Shown in pieces: positions 1-11,900 of a stretch of 64,000 nucleotides of DNA. How positions within the stretch are numbered: position 1 is the stretch's first letter; each line of letters begins with the position of its first letter. The stretch lies in assembly GCF_964355755.1 (NCBI RefSeq), contig NC_092675.1, positions 20,660,912-20,724,911 of the forward strand, read 5' to 3'. The DNA comes from Antedon mediterranea (taxonomy: Eukaryota; Echinodermata; Crinoidea; Comatulida; Antedonidae). The notes beneath the pieces were generated by a model, which was not told where the DNA came from, did not search any database, and worked only from the letters and a program-made list of their open reading frames with translations. Made by a program: the position numbers and the translations under genes.

Positions 1-58
1 ATTTGTATATATGTGTGATTTGTTATTAATTTGTATAATAATTTACATTTTCTCACAG

Positions 59-131
59 AATTGAACCTGCAAATGAACTGTTTGATGGTGAAAAAGACCA
101 AGACAAAGAAGATGGAGTTTTAGATGTATGA
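59..131 (+). CDS. Last exon of an unidentified gene (partial)
   Basis: A TTTTCTCACAG acceptor at 48-58 opens an exon whose best frame (first codon at 60) reads 23 residues, beginning IEPANELFDGEKDQ and ending GVLDV before TGA at 129-131. The tail is acidic and lysine-rich, as many C-termini are. The rest of the gene lies left of the window, so the product cannot be named. The two alternative frames give a stop at once or a very basic peptide. The exon reading is an inference from the acceptor and from composition. Confidence 0.4.
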
Positions 132-483
132 TGGTAATTTATACAAGACCAAACTAATGATTTCCAATTAGAATGCACAAATTGTGACATAGGATTAACA
201 ACTGGCATAATAGTATGACATGGAACGAATCCCTTCATGTTTATGGTAGAATGGTATGGCTTCCAGGGTTGAAGGTTCAATTCTTGGTTTGGTTAAACCA
301 TTTATGATTTGCACTAGCTTAAAATTCATCAGATTGTGTGCTTCAATACAACAGTAAAGCTCCAGTCCCACGATATCGGGTTTTTTCTTCCGTCTTCCAA
401 AGGGACACTGTATTGATTGATGGAAAGTGCCTGTTTCCAGTCACCTTTAGGGTCAAATCTATTATTTTAACTGCTCCCTTGTG

Positions 484-491
484 TATAAAAG
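484..491 (+). promoter_or_regulatory. TATA box candidate (TATAAAAG)
   Basis: A consensus TATA element lies 82 bp upstream of the ATG of the MADF-like ORF, inside the transposon. It could drive that ORF. No transcript evidence is available. Confidence 0.4.
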
Positions 492-572
492 AACAGCCAC
501 AGGACAATTAACATTCTTGGTTTGGTGACCAGTGAATACACTTGCTTTTAGCACAGTTCAGATAAAATCAGA

Positions 573-725
573 ATGGCAAAATTAAAATTGTCTACAGAAC
601 TAATTGATTATTATCGGGAAGAAGAAGTGTTATGGAATATTTTGATGCCAGAATATAAGGACAGAGATAAACGAAAAGCGGCGTTAAATAAGAATAAGTG
701 TTGCCTAGAAAAAAGAAATATATAA
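573..725 (+). pseudogene. MADF-like (Myb/SANT-like) DNA-binding domain fragment
   Basis: A 50-codon ORF starts MAKLKLSTELIDYYREEE and continues with LWNILMPEYKDRDKRKAALN. This is the first half of a MADF domain: ELI-x-x-Y-R with LW, then P-x-Y-K-D-R-x-K-R and A-L. A full MADF domain is about 80-90 residues, and here the reading frame stops after KRNI, so helix 3 is missing. MADF and Myb-like proteins bind DNA and serve as accessory proteins of PIF/Harbinger transposases. The ORF is enclosed by the inverted repeats of the 358-946 element. It is either a decayed accessory gene or the first exon of a longer one; a weak GT follows AATAA near 698. Confidence 0.5.
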
Positions 726-1064
726 GAAAGATACATTTATATGCTTTTTGTTTCTGAATATACCTACAGTATACAAAGATTGTCCCTAAATTGCAAGCTT
801 ATAGACATTCTATTCAAAAAGTAGGTCATTAGTGACCAAGTAAAGAAATAACTGTGGGATCGCAACACTCTTCTCCTGACATCATATCAATCAATACAAG
901 TCCCTTTGGAAGAATGAAGAACAAACCCGATGGTGGGACTGCAGCTTAAGGCAATGCAATGTAAAGCATTGGATAAAGTTAATTGTCTATTAGTCACATA
1001 CCTTTTTTGCTTATTTCCACTGTATATGTACTACAATAGCTACTTCAGTTCATTCATGCCTTAA

Positions 1065-1198
1065 GCTCTGTCTATACTATCAAACTTTATGTGACAAAAA
1101 TATGTGATGTGCCCATATATGGACATGATGATGTCATATCACTGCTATAGTTGGGCACATCACACTTTTTTAGTCTAGTTTGATAGTTTAGACAGAGC
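1065..1198. mobile_element. Palindromic TTAA-flanked MITE, copy 1
   Basis: This copy has near-perfect inverted ends (GCTCTGTCTATACTATCAAAC and its complement) and an inner inverted repeat GTGATGTGCCCA / TGGGCACATCAC, so almost the whole 134 bp can fold back. TTAA flanks both sides (1061-1064 and 1199-1202). TTAA target duplication is characteristic of piggyBac-type elements, but only this copy shows it cleanly on both sides, so the class is tentative. It is the type copy for eight others in the window. Confidence 0.7.
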
Positions 1199-1975
1199 TT
1201 AAATTAAAGAGATACATTTTTACAAATTTCGTCAAATGTCAATTGTTTTCACATTTGAAAATTGTCACTCTTCACAGCTTTAATCTTGTTTTTTGTTTGT
1301 TTATCTTCAGTATTAAGTTTGATATTTGTTAAGTCATAGCAGTACTGTAGTTGGCTAGTGGTTGAGGTTGCAGTTTATGTATATTTGAGGGTTATATGTC
1401 AAGACAGTTTAAGGTGGCAATAAGCCATTTATTAAATATGAATGAATATTTTTTTTTACAGACATACCTTTTTACATTGTTTATTATTAAATGTTAATTA
1501 TTAAGTTTCTTTGAGTAAATATGATATAAAAAACAGTAAATGTGTTACTTAATTAGGATTTTTGATGAAATATTTTTTGTGTTTTGGATCAGTTAATTTT
1601 TTCGAATGAATTTATTTCAAAAAACAGTAAATTAAAGTTATGAGTTAGAATCTTTAAAAATGAAATAGTATAATTTGATAATAGTAGTTTCCATTTTGTA
1701 TTTCTTTCACATTTTGAAATTGTAAGATTAATATATATTTAGAAAGAAAATGTATAAAATATGGCCAAATTGTTTCTAGTTACTGAACTTAAAATGCAAG
1801 CATGTGCTCCTACCAGACCACATGCTTGCATATATATGCAAATGTGCATAAATATGCAAATGTGCATAACATAACAATTGTTCACCTGTGTTTTTGTTTT
1901 TATATTTCCTAGCTTTTCAACATTTTTGTATTTTAATAATTTGGCCATGAGACTGTACCAACCTCTTCACTTCGG

Positions 1976-2087
1976 TTCTACACTATTAAACTTTTGTGAC
2001 AAAAAATGTGATGTGCCCATATATGGACACAATGACGTCATATCGTACCATATTTGGGCACATCACATCGTGTAGTGTAGACAGAGC
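1976..2087. mobile_element. MITE copy 2 (left end decayed)
   Basis: Shares CACTATTAAACTT, GTGATGTGCCCATATATGG, GGGCACATCAC and the GTGTAGACAGAGC end with copy 1. TTAA follows at 2088-2091. The left terminal GCTCTGTC is missing. Confidence 0.65.
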
Positions 2088-2400
2088 TTAAGAATATGCA
2101 AACTCGTTGAAACCCAAGGAGTGGGTGACTAATACTGAAATATGTATATATGCTATTGACACGTGTTTACCATTATTTATTATGTAAGGACTCTGAGATG
2201 CAAGTTTGCTGCTTATTGAATCTAGTTAAGAATAGATGTAAAATTATTTGTATTTTTTTCTGATAATTAGTTTAGTATTGTCAATATTCTTATTAATTTA
2301 GACCCAAGGTTTAATGTAAGTCGATTATAAATCTTTTGTATATAATATGTAATAAAATACCGTTCCTGTATTTATTGTTGATCGATTGTGTAATTTTTAA

Positions 2401-2665
2401 CCGAACGCGACGAGTGGACGCGTTTAACGTCCGTCACTGAACAAGAGCTCGTTATTTGCACGATTCAATTGTGCTGCGTGGAATGTGTGTTACGTTTAAG
2501 GCAAAGTGTTATTAATCCTTGGTTGAAAGAAAGGAGTGACGTGTATTGTTATATTGTAGTAGCGAGTCTTTTCGGGAAGGGTACTTGACTGCGACGAGTT
2601 GAACGCGTATTACGTCAACAACCGTCGCTGAACAAAAGCTCGCTATTAGCACAACTGGTCTGCGA
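2401..2665 (+). repeat. CpG-rich duplicated ~75-bp block
   Basis: Two direct copies (about 2401-2475 and 2586-2665) share GCGACGAGT, ACGCGT, ACGTC, the CTGAACAA[A/G]AGCTCG core and TTxGCAC. CpG is unusually frequent for this AT-rich window. The block lies 0.7-1 kb upstream of the ZGLP1-like ATG and holds CRE-like TGACGT/ACGTCA half sites. It could be upstream regulatory DNA or an old repeat. The rest of 2092-3384 shows no gene. Confidence 0.45.
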
Positions 2666-3384
2666 TTATTGAGGATGGGTGCTTTTGAGATATGAACCAA
2701 TAGATAGAGATTAATCAGTAAAATTCTCCAAAGCACTGCCAGAATGCTATATGCCGCAAGAAACTTACAAAGGCAGCATTCATTAGTTTCAATAATTTTG
2801 ATTCCGAACGTTTCAAAATCAAGTGTTAACGCACATTGAAACTTTCGTCAAATAGGCCTATCTTTAACCAGGGAATAGAACTCTCTGCTTTAACTGTTAA
2901 GATTAAAAACTTTGCACCTCAAGATTATAATAATCTAAAACGCATAGTTATTTGGAAAAAAATAATGCACAATAATTTCTCGTCCTGCTGACATTCATCA
3001 TTATAATGGAGTAACTAAAATGAGTATTCACTCAATCGAGTCGGTTCCTTTCGAACTGGTCTGCATCACATTAAATATACAGACCAATGCACAGACCGGT
3101 CTGGTCCCCACAGTGATGTCCCCATAAGATACACAATCTACAACATATGCACTAGGATTGTCCTTATTGTGAACAATTTAGCGTTAAGCATCATTGTTTG
3201 CGCTTTTACCACATATTTTGTATGCAAATAATATTATGAATGATCAATCGTAAATTCCACCACCAATTGCTATTTGCATATACACACAAGAAGATGCAGG
3301 TGCCGTGTGCGTCTTTCAGTTACCTGATTGTACTGAAATTTTGAAGGCGTTGTACATAATCGTTAAGCCCCGAAATCAAATATA

Positions 3385-5372
3385 ATGGAATATTTTGTTA
3401 ATAGTAGGCCATTATTAATTCCTAGCTATCATAGTTACCTGAATCTGTCGTCTGCAAGATCAGCTACTAGTGCGACGATTCGTGGTGATAATCTGAGTAG
3501 TGTTTTACCGGTGTCGAATGTGCATCGCCTAACTGGCAATCGTGTCGACGTATATCAATACATTAGTTGTTCACCAGAGAACGTAATTCTTAGGTAAGTG
3601 TGATCATTTATAATTCATTCATTAAAAAATAATTAAGTTACCATATAGCACACGTCCTACAGTAATTTGGAAGACGATGGACCAGTGTTCCAAGTATTAT
3701 ATTTGACGGTACCATACATCGTCATCAACATAATCGTCACTAAAGTATCACCATCATATTGTCATCGCAAACACCTCCACAATCACTCACACCATGCCAC
3801 CGCTGCCGCATCACCATTATCATTATATTCATATATTTTATAGCAAGTTAGTGTACTACATATAGAATAAACCGCCTATTAGAGAAACCCAATAAAAGTA
3901 TATCCCTTGATATGAGTGTCCAATGTTAAAACATTTATTTCCCTTCGTTTGTTTAATGGTATCATGTCCTCTGAATAGAGGGATGTCCCAAATAAAGAGT
4001 TGTGTTTATTTTTGCTACGTAGGCTAATTTTATTTATCTCTTCCAGGAGCTGGCTGCACTTGCGGTCGTATGCGGCTAACATCTTAAACCATCCACAACA
4101 TATCCGCCCATTCGTTCCTCCTTTCGACAACACATTCGGCACATATGCGTTTAGCCAACCTATAAGTATTTATAGTAATATTAATAGCAATAGTACGTCG
4201 TCGTTCCAAGTTTATTCAAATGATTCACCATCAAGTAATGAAGGAAGTGGATGGATCTGTGATGATCCTAATAATACAAATTTAGGCATTTTAGAGGATA
4301 ATAATCGTGCCAATGAAAGCCGTACCGCTGGCAGACGAAAACCAAGACGGCCTCAGAAAAGCGCGGTAAAAGGTGATCCGACATTCCGAGGTGTGGCATT
4401 TTACCTAGAGCTGCGCCAGGGAAGAATACGTTTACGTACTTATAGTGGGTACGTACGTATTTGTATAAATGATTTAAAAGTTTATCAGTTATAGGTATAG
4501 CCTATCACTTCCCAACCCAAACCGGCCAATTGGCATCATTTGTTATTTCAAAAGACTAACCGGGGGCTTAAATGAGAAAAGAAATTGAGAAATTATTACT
4601 GTGTAGGCCTAAATATTTATTTTAATTATGAGTATTAATTAATATGTGCTCACAACAGATTAATAAGGCGGAAATACAAGTCGTATCAGCAACACAAAGT
4701 CAAAGAATTGAATTCATCGGCAGACAGTATCTCTGAACTTGAAATAATTCCCTCTAAAAGGACTCCAAAGAAATCATACACTCACAATGAAATAGGTAAA
4801 TGTATTTATATTCTGGAAACCTTGACATAACTAGCCTAAACATAATTATGAGCCAATGTTTAAATTTGTAATCAATCGTATTTTTGTTACCTCCGTTTTA
4901 GGAAAGATATGTTCTTCGTGCGGTACCAAAAAGACGCCTCTATGGCGTGATGCTGAAGATGGTACTCCGCTATGCAATGCCTGTGGCATAAGGTAGTCTT
5001 TAAACTATTAAACTTAGGCCTAATCAAAAATACAATACAAATAAACGAAAAAGTACGAACACAATTAACTTGTTGGCAAAGCAAATTGTCAGCTATCAAA
5101 CAAATAGGCCCTATCGGTTTAACAAAGCCCCCAGCTTCTCCATATTCCGATTGCTTGTATATTGTAGGCCTAATTATAAATGTGTTTATTATGTGTCTGT
5201 CTTCGTTATTTATAGATACAAAAAGTATCGAATTCGATGCGTAAGTTGTTGGTTCATACCACGAAAGGAGGGTAAAGCTAACACCAAATGCCATCGATGT
5301 GGAGATCCACTCAGAGTAGCTCTAACAAAAAGAAGATATGCAGGACAACAGCCTTCCACAGTGCATGTTTAA
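3385..5372 (+). CDS. ZGLP1: ZGLP1-like GATA-type zinc finger protein, five exons
   Basis: Exons 3385-3593, 4047-4448, 4659-4795, 4902-4992 and 5216-5372 join in frame across GT-AG introns to 331 codons plus stop. The C-terminus holds a GATA finger, C253-x2-C256-x17-C274-x2-C277, containing TPLWRDAEDGTPLCNACGIR. A second, non-GATA finger follows, C288-x2-C291-x13-C305-x2-C308 (residues 281-287 YKKYRIR link the two). That tandem layout and the CNACGIRYKKY stretch match vertebrate ZGLP1 (GATA-like protein 1), a nuclear regulator of germ-cell and oogenic transcription. The N-terminal 240 residues are low-complexity, serine/asparagine-rich, with a basic patch (GRRKPRRPQK). The start is the first ATG of the exon 1 frame. 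Exon 2 could use other GT sites at 4453 or 4457, but only 4449 keeps the frame into exon 3. Family assignment is strong; germ-line function here is inferred. Confidence 0.85.
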
Positions 5373-5698
5373 GTATGGCTAGGACTACAAGTGTAAGAAA
5401 AAGTACTACATTACTAAAGATACAGTTACTAAGAATAACCAGTGAAAGAATTTAAGTTATAGTTAGTTTCCGTCATAAACGGATAAGTCTTATATAGATA
5501 GATTTTAACAACCAAAATGTGTTTGATGATATCTATTTGTTTTTTGTATTGTAATGTTGTTAGAGGCCGCAATTGCAATTGTTCACAATTTTGTTATAGG
5601 TAAATTATTTGGAAATTTTACGTAGAATTATATTGGTTTGGTATATTGGTGGTGCTTACTTGTATTTGTAATGTTGACATTTTTAGATGTTTCTGAAT

Positions 5699-5704
5699 AA
5701 TAAA
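5699..5704 (+). other. Poly(A) signal of the ZGLP1-like gene
   Basis: AATAAA lies 327 bp after the stop codon, giving a plausible 3' UTR. Only about 260 bp separate it from the ATG of the next gene on the same strand. Confidence 0.5.
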
Positions 5705-5966
5705 GAATTACAAAAACGATCAACGTTCTTTCATTTGTGATTCAGTTACTGCTTCACTCTTAAATTAACTTTAACATTAGTCAACATTAGTTAGCAATAG
5801 AATCTGAATATTGATGTCATACTTGTTTGTCGGTGGTAAGAAAAATACGTTTTAAAAAAGAATATAATTATTCCTTTATTATTGCATTGTTGCAACCGAA
5901 GAAACTTTTTAACATTAACAGAGGGCGTCCTTTAAGTGTAGCCATTCCCAGAATGCATCAGTCATA

Positions 5967-8900
5967 ATGTCAGCTTCCATGTCGCAGTTGGTGTTTCGCT
6001 TAGAAACGGTGAAATTCCGTCAAAAAAAGCTAATTTGGAAGCATTTTGAAACACTGGGAGATGGATTGAATAACAGAGATTCATATGAACCGTCTGCTCG
6101 AACTATTAGCAGTGGTGATATTTCGTGCATTCCAATCATCATAGAATTTCGACGGTTGCTAGGCCTAGTTTCGTCGACGTCGTCTAACAAAAGTGCGATT
6201 CCCGGGGTAAGTGTGGGGCTTTGGGCATACAGTAGTTGGCCTAGTCAAGGCCTAGATATAAAACTACTCCCACATCATGAGTATAACTATAAGCTTAATA
6301 GCCCTGGCCTAGTATTTTAAAATATAGGCCTAGCTGGTACATCTTGTGTTACTGTCTGATTTATATTATTCAAGGTTTGCAATAAGGAGCTTCTTCATGC
6401 TGTTGTTGGTCTGTACGATGTATGCCTACCAGATATAACACCTGAAGTACTTTATAATACAGTGTGTGGCAAATATGCTAAGACTATTATTCTAGTTCGC
6501 GAAAATTCAGGTTGGTTGCATTTTAAGTTTGATTACAAAAATAATATGAATATTTTAAATTTGTGTCACAGGGTTAAACATTTTTCACTTTCAGTTTAAA
6601 AAAAATAATGGGATTATTATTTAATGACGATATTAAACTACTAGGCCTAGTGTTCTTTTCTTGCAGAATTACTAAATGACTTGACAGAAAGAACGAAAAG
6701 AAGATGTAAACAAGAGCCTACAGACACCAAAGGCCAGGCCAATGACTTAAATACTGACTTTAAATCTTCTGATCCAACCTGTACATCAAATGACAAAGAA
6801 TATACCCCAGAGGATGGGATGCTTGGCGATGAACCTGTTTTAAAGCCAGAATTTGAAGGGGAAGATAGTTTAGATGTTGAGGAGAGACCAGGAACCTTTG
6901 ATGATGTGTTTAGTGACACAGATGAGGAGGAAGATGAAGAAGATTCTAGTTCCAGGTACAGATCCTTTAATTGTAATAATGGATGAGGGAGAATTATCTA
7001 GTAAATATTTCTATGAACCACAAATGATAACTTTTGTTATTTGACATCTGTTTCTACTGCTGTACCTTACCCATACTCCAGTTTGGGTGCTACAGTAGCT
7101 TGGTGTTTTTGCCTTTTTGTTCTCTTTCTTTTGGTTTCCCCTCTTTTCTCTTTATTGTTGAGCGCATAGAGTCATCGTTTATTTGCGCTATATAAATCTA
7201 TCTATTATTATTATTATCATATGATTAAATTATATATAACTATATGAATCTTAGTTACAACAGGTGTTTATACTTGAGATAAATTTTAGCAGTCTATTCC
7301 ATAAAGGTATTTTTTGTTGAAAAATGTAAGATTTATAATTGAAAAATTATATTTTTGGATTTGAAATTAGTGAAGATGAAGACTATTCGACAGGACTTAA
7401 GACATTTCTAAAGTTAGTGCATGAACGTCGAGAGAAGCGACAGAAAGCTTGTAGAAAGGGAGAAGCAATTGCAAAAGATTCTGTTGGAATTGAATCAAAA
7501 ATTGTAGCATGTGCTACCTGGAAGAAATCACATATGTAAGTACAATATATATTTTACCAAATAGTGCCTTACCACATTGAAACACTGATTCCTGTCAGGT
7601 CACTGAAGCAACATGTAGAATGCATTGGTTTTGTACTAAGAAATACACTCTCATTTCCTCGTCCTTTGGATGGTTTGATAAGTTGGTCTTCTGAATGAAA
7701 AGAGAATGTTTAATTATAGAGCATCAACCTTATGGAATAATCTTCCTGTACATATCCGTAAAAAATATGAGACATTTAGTCAAGTTGAAATTAAAAATCT
7801 TGTATAACTTCTATTGTACATAGTTTTATAGCTTTTATTTTTCTTGTATTTTTCCAAATCTGGACCTCTTAAAGATGTATTGTCCCTTTGACTAATTCCA
7901 AAAAAATAAATAATAAAAGATTTCGAAAAAAAGTGGGTTATTTTGAAGTATCATAATAGTTATTAACTTTCACCAAAAATTAGTCGAAAAAAAAATCATT
8001 TAATTGAAATACAGACGTTTTTTTGTTCAAAAAATAACTTTGACTTCCAGTCAAAGTTTTTGATAAAAACATATCTCATAATGCATTGCTCTTGTTTGGC
8101 TACTCTGTATGCATAATCATAAAACTTCCTCGCGATCTGTGTGAAAACACCTTCTCAACCGTGACGAGTTGTAAACAATCCTAATTAGCATCATGCATAA
8201 TGCATACTCATGGTTTGAAATCTTTGTTTACTTTCGCTCGCGACGATTTTCCAGACGAAATGTAATCAAATTAATTTACCTAGGCTGTTTATTACGTAAA
8301 CTTGTTGTTTTTGGCTCAAATTTTCGACTTAAAGTGAACAACTTTAATATTACTTTGATATGGCCGATTTAAATTTAGAATATTTTGACCTTCATTTTTT
8401 GTGTTTCAAGGAACAATACATCTTTAAGAGACCAGTACTTGTGTATTGAAAGAGCTATTCCAGAATAAAGATTTGTATTGTATTGTAAAAGTAACAGAAA
8501 AATCATCATATAATTATTTACATTTCAGTTGTCCCGGCGAGAAGATCATTCAGATTTGCTTAATGGGTGTTAGAAAGAAATGTCGAAAATGTGGCATTGG
8601 AAAATATCTAATTAAGGTAAATTAATCTTGATTAGCTTAGTTTGATATAGCATGTTTGATTCAATTCATGAATGTTTTGGTTTAATTTATGGCAGTAGTT
8701 TTTATTTTCATTCAAACACTATATTCACACATTCTTGTCCTTGGGGAACACATTCTTGACCCAGGGAAACACATGCTTGACCCTGGGAAACATATGCTAC
8801 ACCCAGAGGAGCACATGCTTGACCCAGGGGAGCACATGATTGACCCAGGGGAGCACATGCTTAACCCAGGGGAGCACATGCTTGACCCAGGGAAACACAT

Positions 8901-11900
8901 GTTTGACCCAGGGGAACACGTGTTTGACCCAGGGGAACACGTGTTTGACCCAGGGGAACACGTACTTGACCCAGGGAACATGTGCTTGACCCAGGGGAGC
9001 ACATGTTTGACCCAGGGGAACACGTGTTTGACCCAGGGGAACACGTGCTTGACCCAGGGAACATGTGATTGACCCAGGGGACACATGCTTGATCCAGGGA
9101 ACACATGCTTGACCCAAGAGAACACATGCTTGACCCAGGAGAACCCATGATTGACCCAGGGAAACCCATACTTGACCCAGGGAAACCCATGCTTAACCCA
9201 GGTGGTCTTCAGTCTGCAGGTGGTCATACAGTATATCTTGTGGAATGTGTAATTCAAATTTCTTAAGGCATGAATAAATAGATTGTCCATAAAATCTAAT
9301 TTATCATTATTAAATATAAATTTTTTTTTCAGATGTTAAAAGACACTACATTAGTTGGGATATATGATTCGTTAGTGGTATATGCTGACCCTGGTGCAGT
9401 AGACTTCTTTAAATCTTTTGGATTCAAAGATGATATAGTCCTTAACAGCAAATATGAACAACTTGTAGATAATTGGACGAATAGTACAATGATGTGTTAT
9501 TTACCACCTTTTACAGGTACAAAGTTTTTTCTCATACTGCTGCTATTCAATGCTCTCAATAATAGTCAAAAGTCTAAGATCAAAAGTTTGTTTCAGTGTG
9601 AAAGTGAATGAAAACCTACCATGAGTAGAGCTAGCAAATTGGTATCCATTTTTAGCCATGATTGTATGGTTTCTCTATCAAAAATAGTACTACCTACATC
9701 AACTTCCATCTCAACACTAATGATTTAAGACTGGTTGTCCAGCCTAGTATAAAAAAACATACCAAGTGCCGTGTATATTCTATTAAATTCTAAAATATCT
9801 ATATATTTCATATTCAAAATTAACAAGTAGCGGCACTGTAGCTTATTAATGCACAGGGTATTTGATTTATATCCTGGTTCTTTCACAGTATTGGGCCTAA
9901 ACAGCACCTACACCTATGAAAATTTATGATAGGTTTGTTCCCCATCCAGTATTTGGTGTGTGTGCCCAAATATGGTAGTGATATGACATTTTTTGTCACA
10001 TAAAGTTTGATAGTGTAGACAGAGCTTTAGATATGTTTAAAAACAAATTCAGACAACATGAATATTTTTTTCAGGCCATACCTTAATGCAGGGGAACGAT
10101 GAGTTATTAGACATGGATGCCATGGAGCTTGAATTTGAAAAATTGACCAAGAGAAGTCGAGACTTTTACCAAACTCAATACCACTGTATGGAAAGACTTA
10201 AACATGAGGTTTTAATGTTAAGAACAATAGTACAATCTCAGAAACAGTCTATTAAATCGCTCAGCTTCGACAAGGAATTACTTCAGAAGAAGTGTTATTC
10301 ATTAGGTAGGTTCATTGCATGATTTGGTAGGCAACTACCTTCTAGATACTGTAACTACTGCCTAGACAACCACCCCTATGTCTAGAGTTCAACTACTGCC
10401 TAGACAACCACCCCTATGTCTAGAGTTCAACTACTGCCTAAACAACCACCCCTATGTCTAGAGTTCAACTACTGCCTAGACAACCACCCCTATGTCTAGA
10501 GTTCAACTACTGCCTAGACAACCACCCCTATGTCTAGAGTTCAACTACTGCCTAGACAACCACCCCTATGTCTAGAGTTCAACTACTGCCTAGACAACCA
10601 CCCCTATGTATAGAGTTCAACTACTGCCTAAACAACCACCCCTATGTCTAGAGTTCAACTACTGCCTAGACAACCACCCCTATGTCTAGAGTTCAACTAC
10701 TGCCTAGACAACCACCCCTATGTCTAGAGTTCAACTACTGCCTAAACAACCACCCCTATGTCTAGAGTTCAACTACTGCCTAGACAACCACCCCTATGTC
10801 TAGAGTTCAACTACTGCCTAGACAACTACCCCTATGTCTAGAGTTCAACTACTGCCTAGACAACCACCCCTATGTCTAGATTTCAACTACTGCCTAGACA
10901 ACCACCCCTATGTCTAGATTTCAACTACTGCCTAGACAACCACCCCTATGTCTAGATTTCAACTACTGCCTAGACAACCACCCCTATGTCTAGAGTTCAA
11001 CTACTGCCTAAACAACCACCCCTATGTCTAGAGTTCAACTACTGCCTAGACAACCACCCCTATGTCTAGAGTTCAACTACTGCCTAGACAACTACCCCTA
11101 TGTCTAGAGTTCAACTACTGCCTAGACAACCACCCCTATGTCTAGATTTCAACTACTGCCTAGACAACCACCCCTATGTCTAGATTTCAACTACTGCCTA
11201 GACAACCACCCCTATGTCTAGATTTCAACTACTGCCTAGACAACCACCCCTATGTATAGAGTTCAACTACTGCCTAAACAACCACCCCTATGTATAGAGT
11301 ATCAGTGAAACAATTTGGTTTGTTTGTTTGTTTTTATTGATTTTCAACACAATATAAATATGATAATTAATTAACAATAAACATATATATATATATATAA
11401 AAGATGTGTGGCTGGTGGGAAAATAAGTTCAAAGAACTTTAAGGCTCACTCACCAGAAAAGATACATAAGCATAATCAAGTATGATGAGTAAGATATACA
11501 TAGTAAGAATATAAAATAAGAAGTAAAAAGACATAAGTAAAATAAAAAATTGAAAAAGCAAATAAACAAAAAAAAAACAATAGTATAAATTATTAAATAA
11601 ATGAATCATAAGTGTTTAAACTTTAGCGTTTGCATAAGTAATAATAAGTTACGTAGTATTTAAGTACAGTTTAAGTTAAAAAGAAAAAAGACTAATTAAT
11701 TATTTATTATATTCAGAGACTAAAAGCTTTTTGTAATTGTATTTAAAACTAGAGACTGTACATTTTCTTTTTAACTCTTATGAGATAACACTCCAGAGCT
11801 TAGGTCCAACATAAAAAACAGAGTAACGACAGGGCTTATTGGTAACTCTAGTTGGGAAGAGTGACATTAATTTCACTCTGCCCTGCCCTATGGCTGTCTA

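Larger units (their letters stand above)
358..946. mobile_element. Non-autonomous PIF/Harbinger-like transposon, 589 bp
   Basis: Terminal inverted repeats of about 65 bp are visible. The left end starts AGCTCCAGTCCCAC and the right end finishes GTGGGACTGCAGCT, and the inner parts of both arms share CTTCCAAAGGGAC and TATTGATTGA. The element is flanked by TAA on both sides (355-357 and 947-949). Three-base TWA target duplications are typical of PIF/Harbinger, and those transposons carry a Myb/MADF accessory protein. A MADF-like ORF lies inside (573-725). No DDE transposase is present, so the copy is non-autonomous. Assignment to Harbinger combines the seen TSD and ORF with family knowledge. Confidence 0.65.

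Noticed and set aside
53-280. 75-codon minus ORF at the left edge
   Set aside because: It overlaps the plus-strand exon 59-131 that has an acceptor, and shows no recognisable motif.
8712-9290. 192-codon minus-strand ORF rich in PGSSMCSPG
   Set aside because: Translation of the 21-bp minisatellite inside an intron of the GNAT-like gene; there is no start or splice context.
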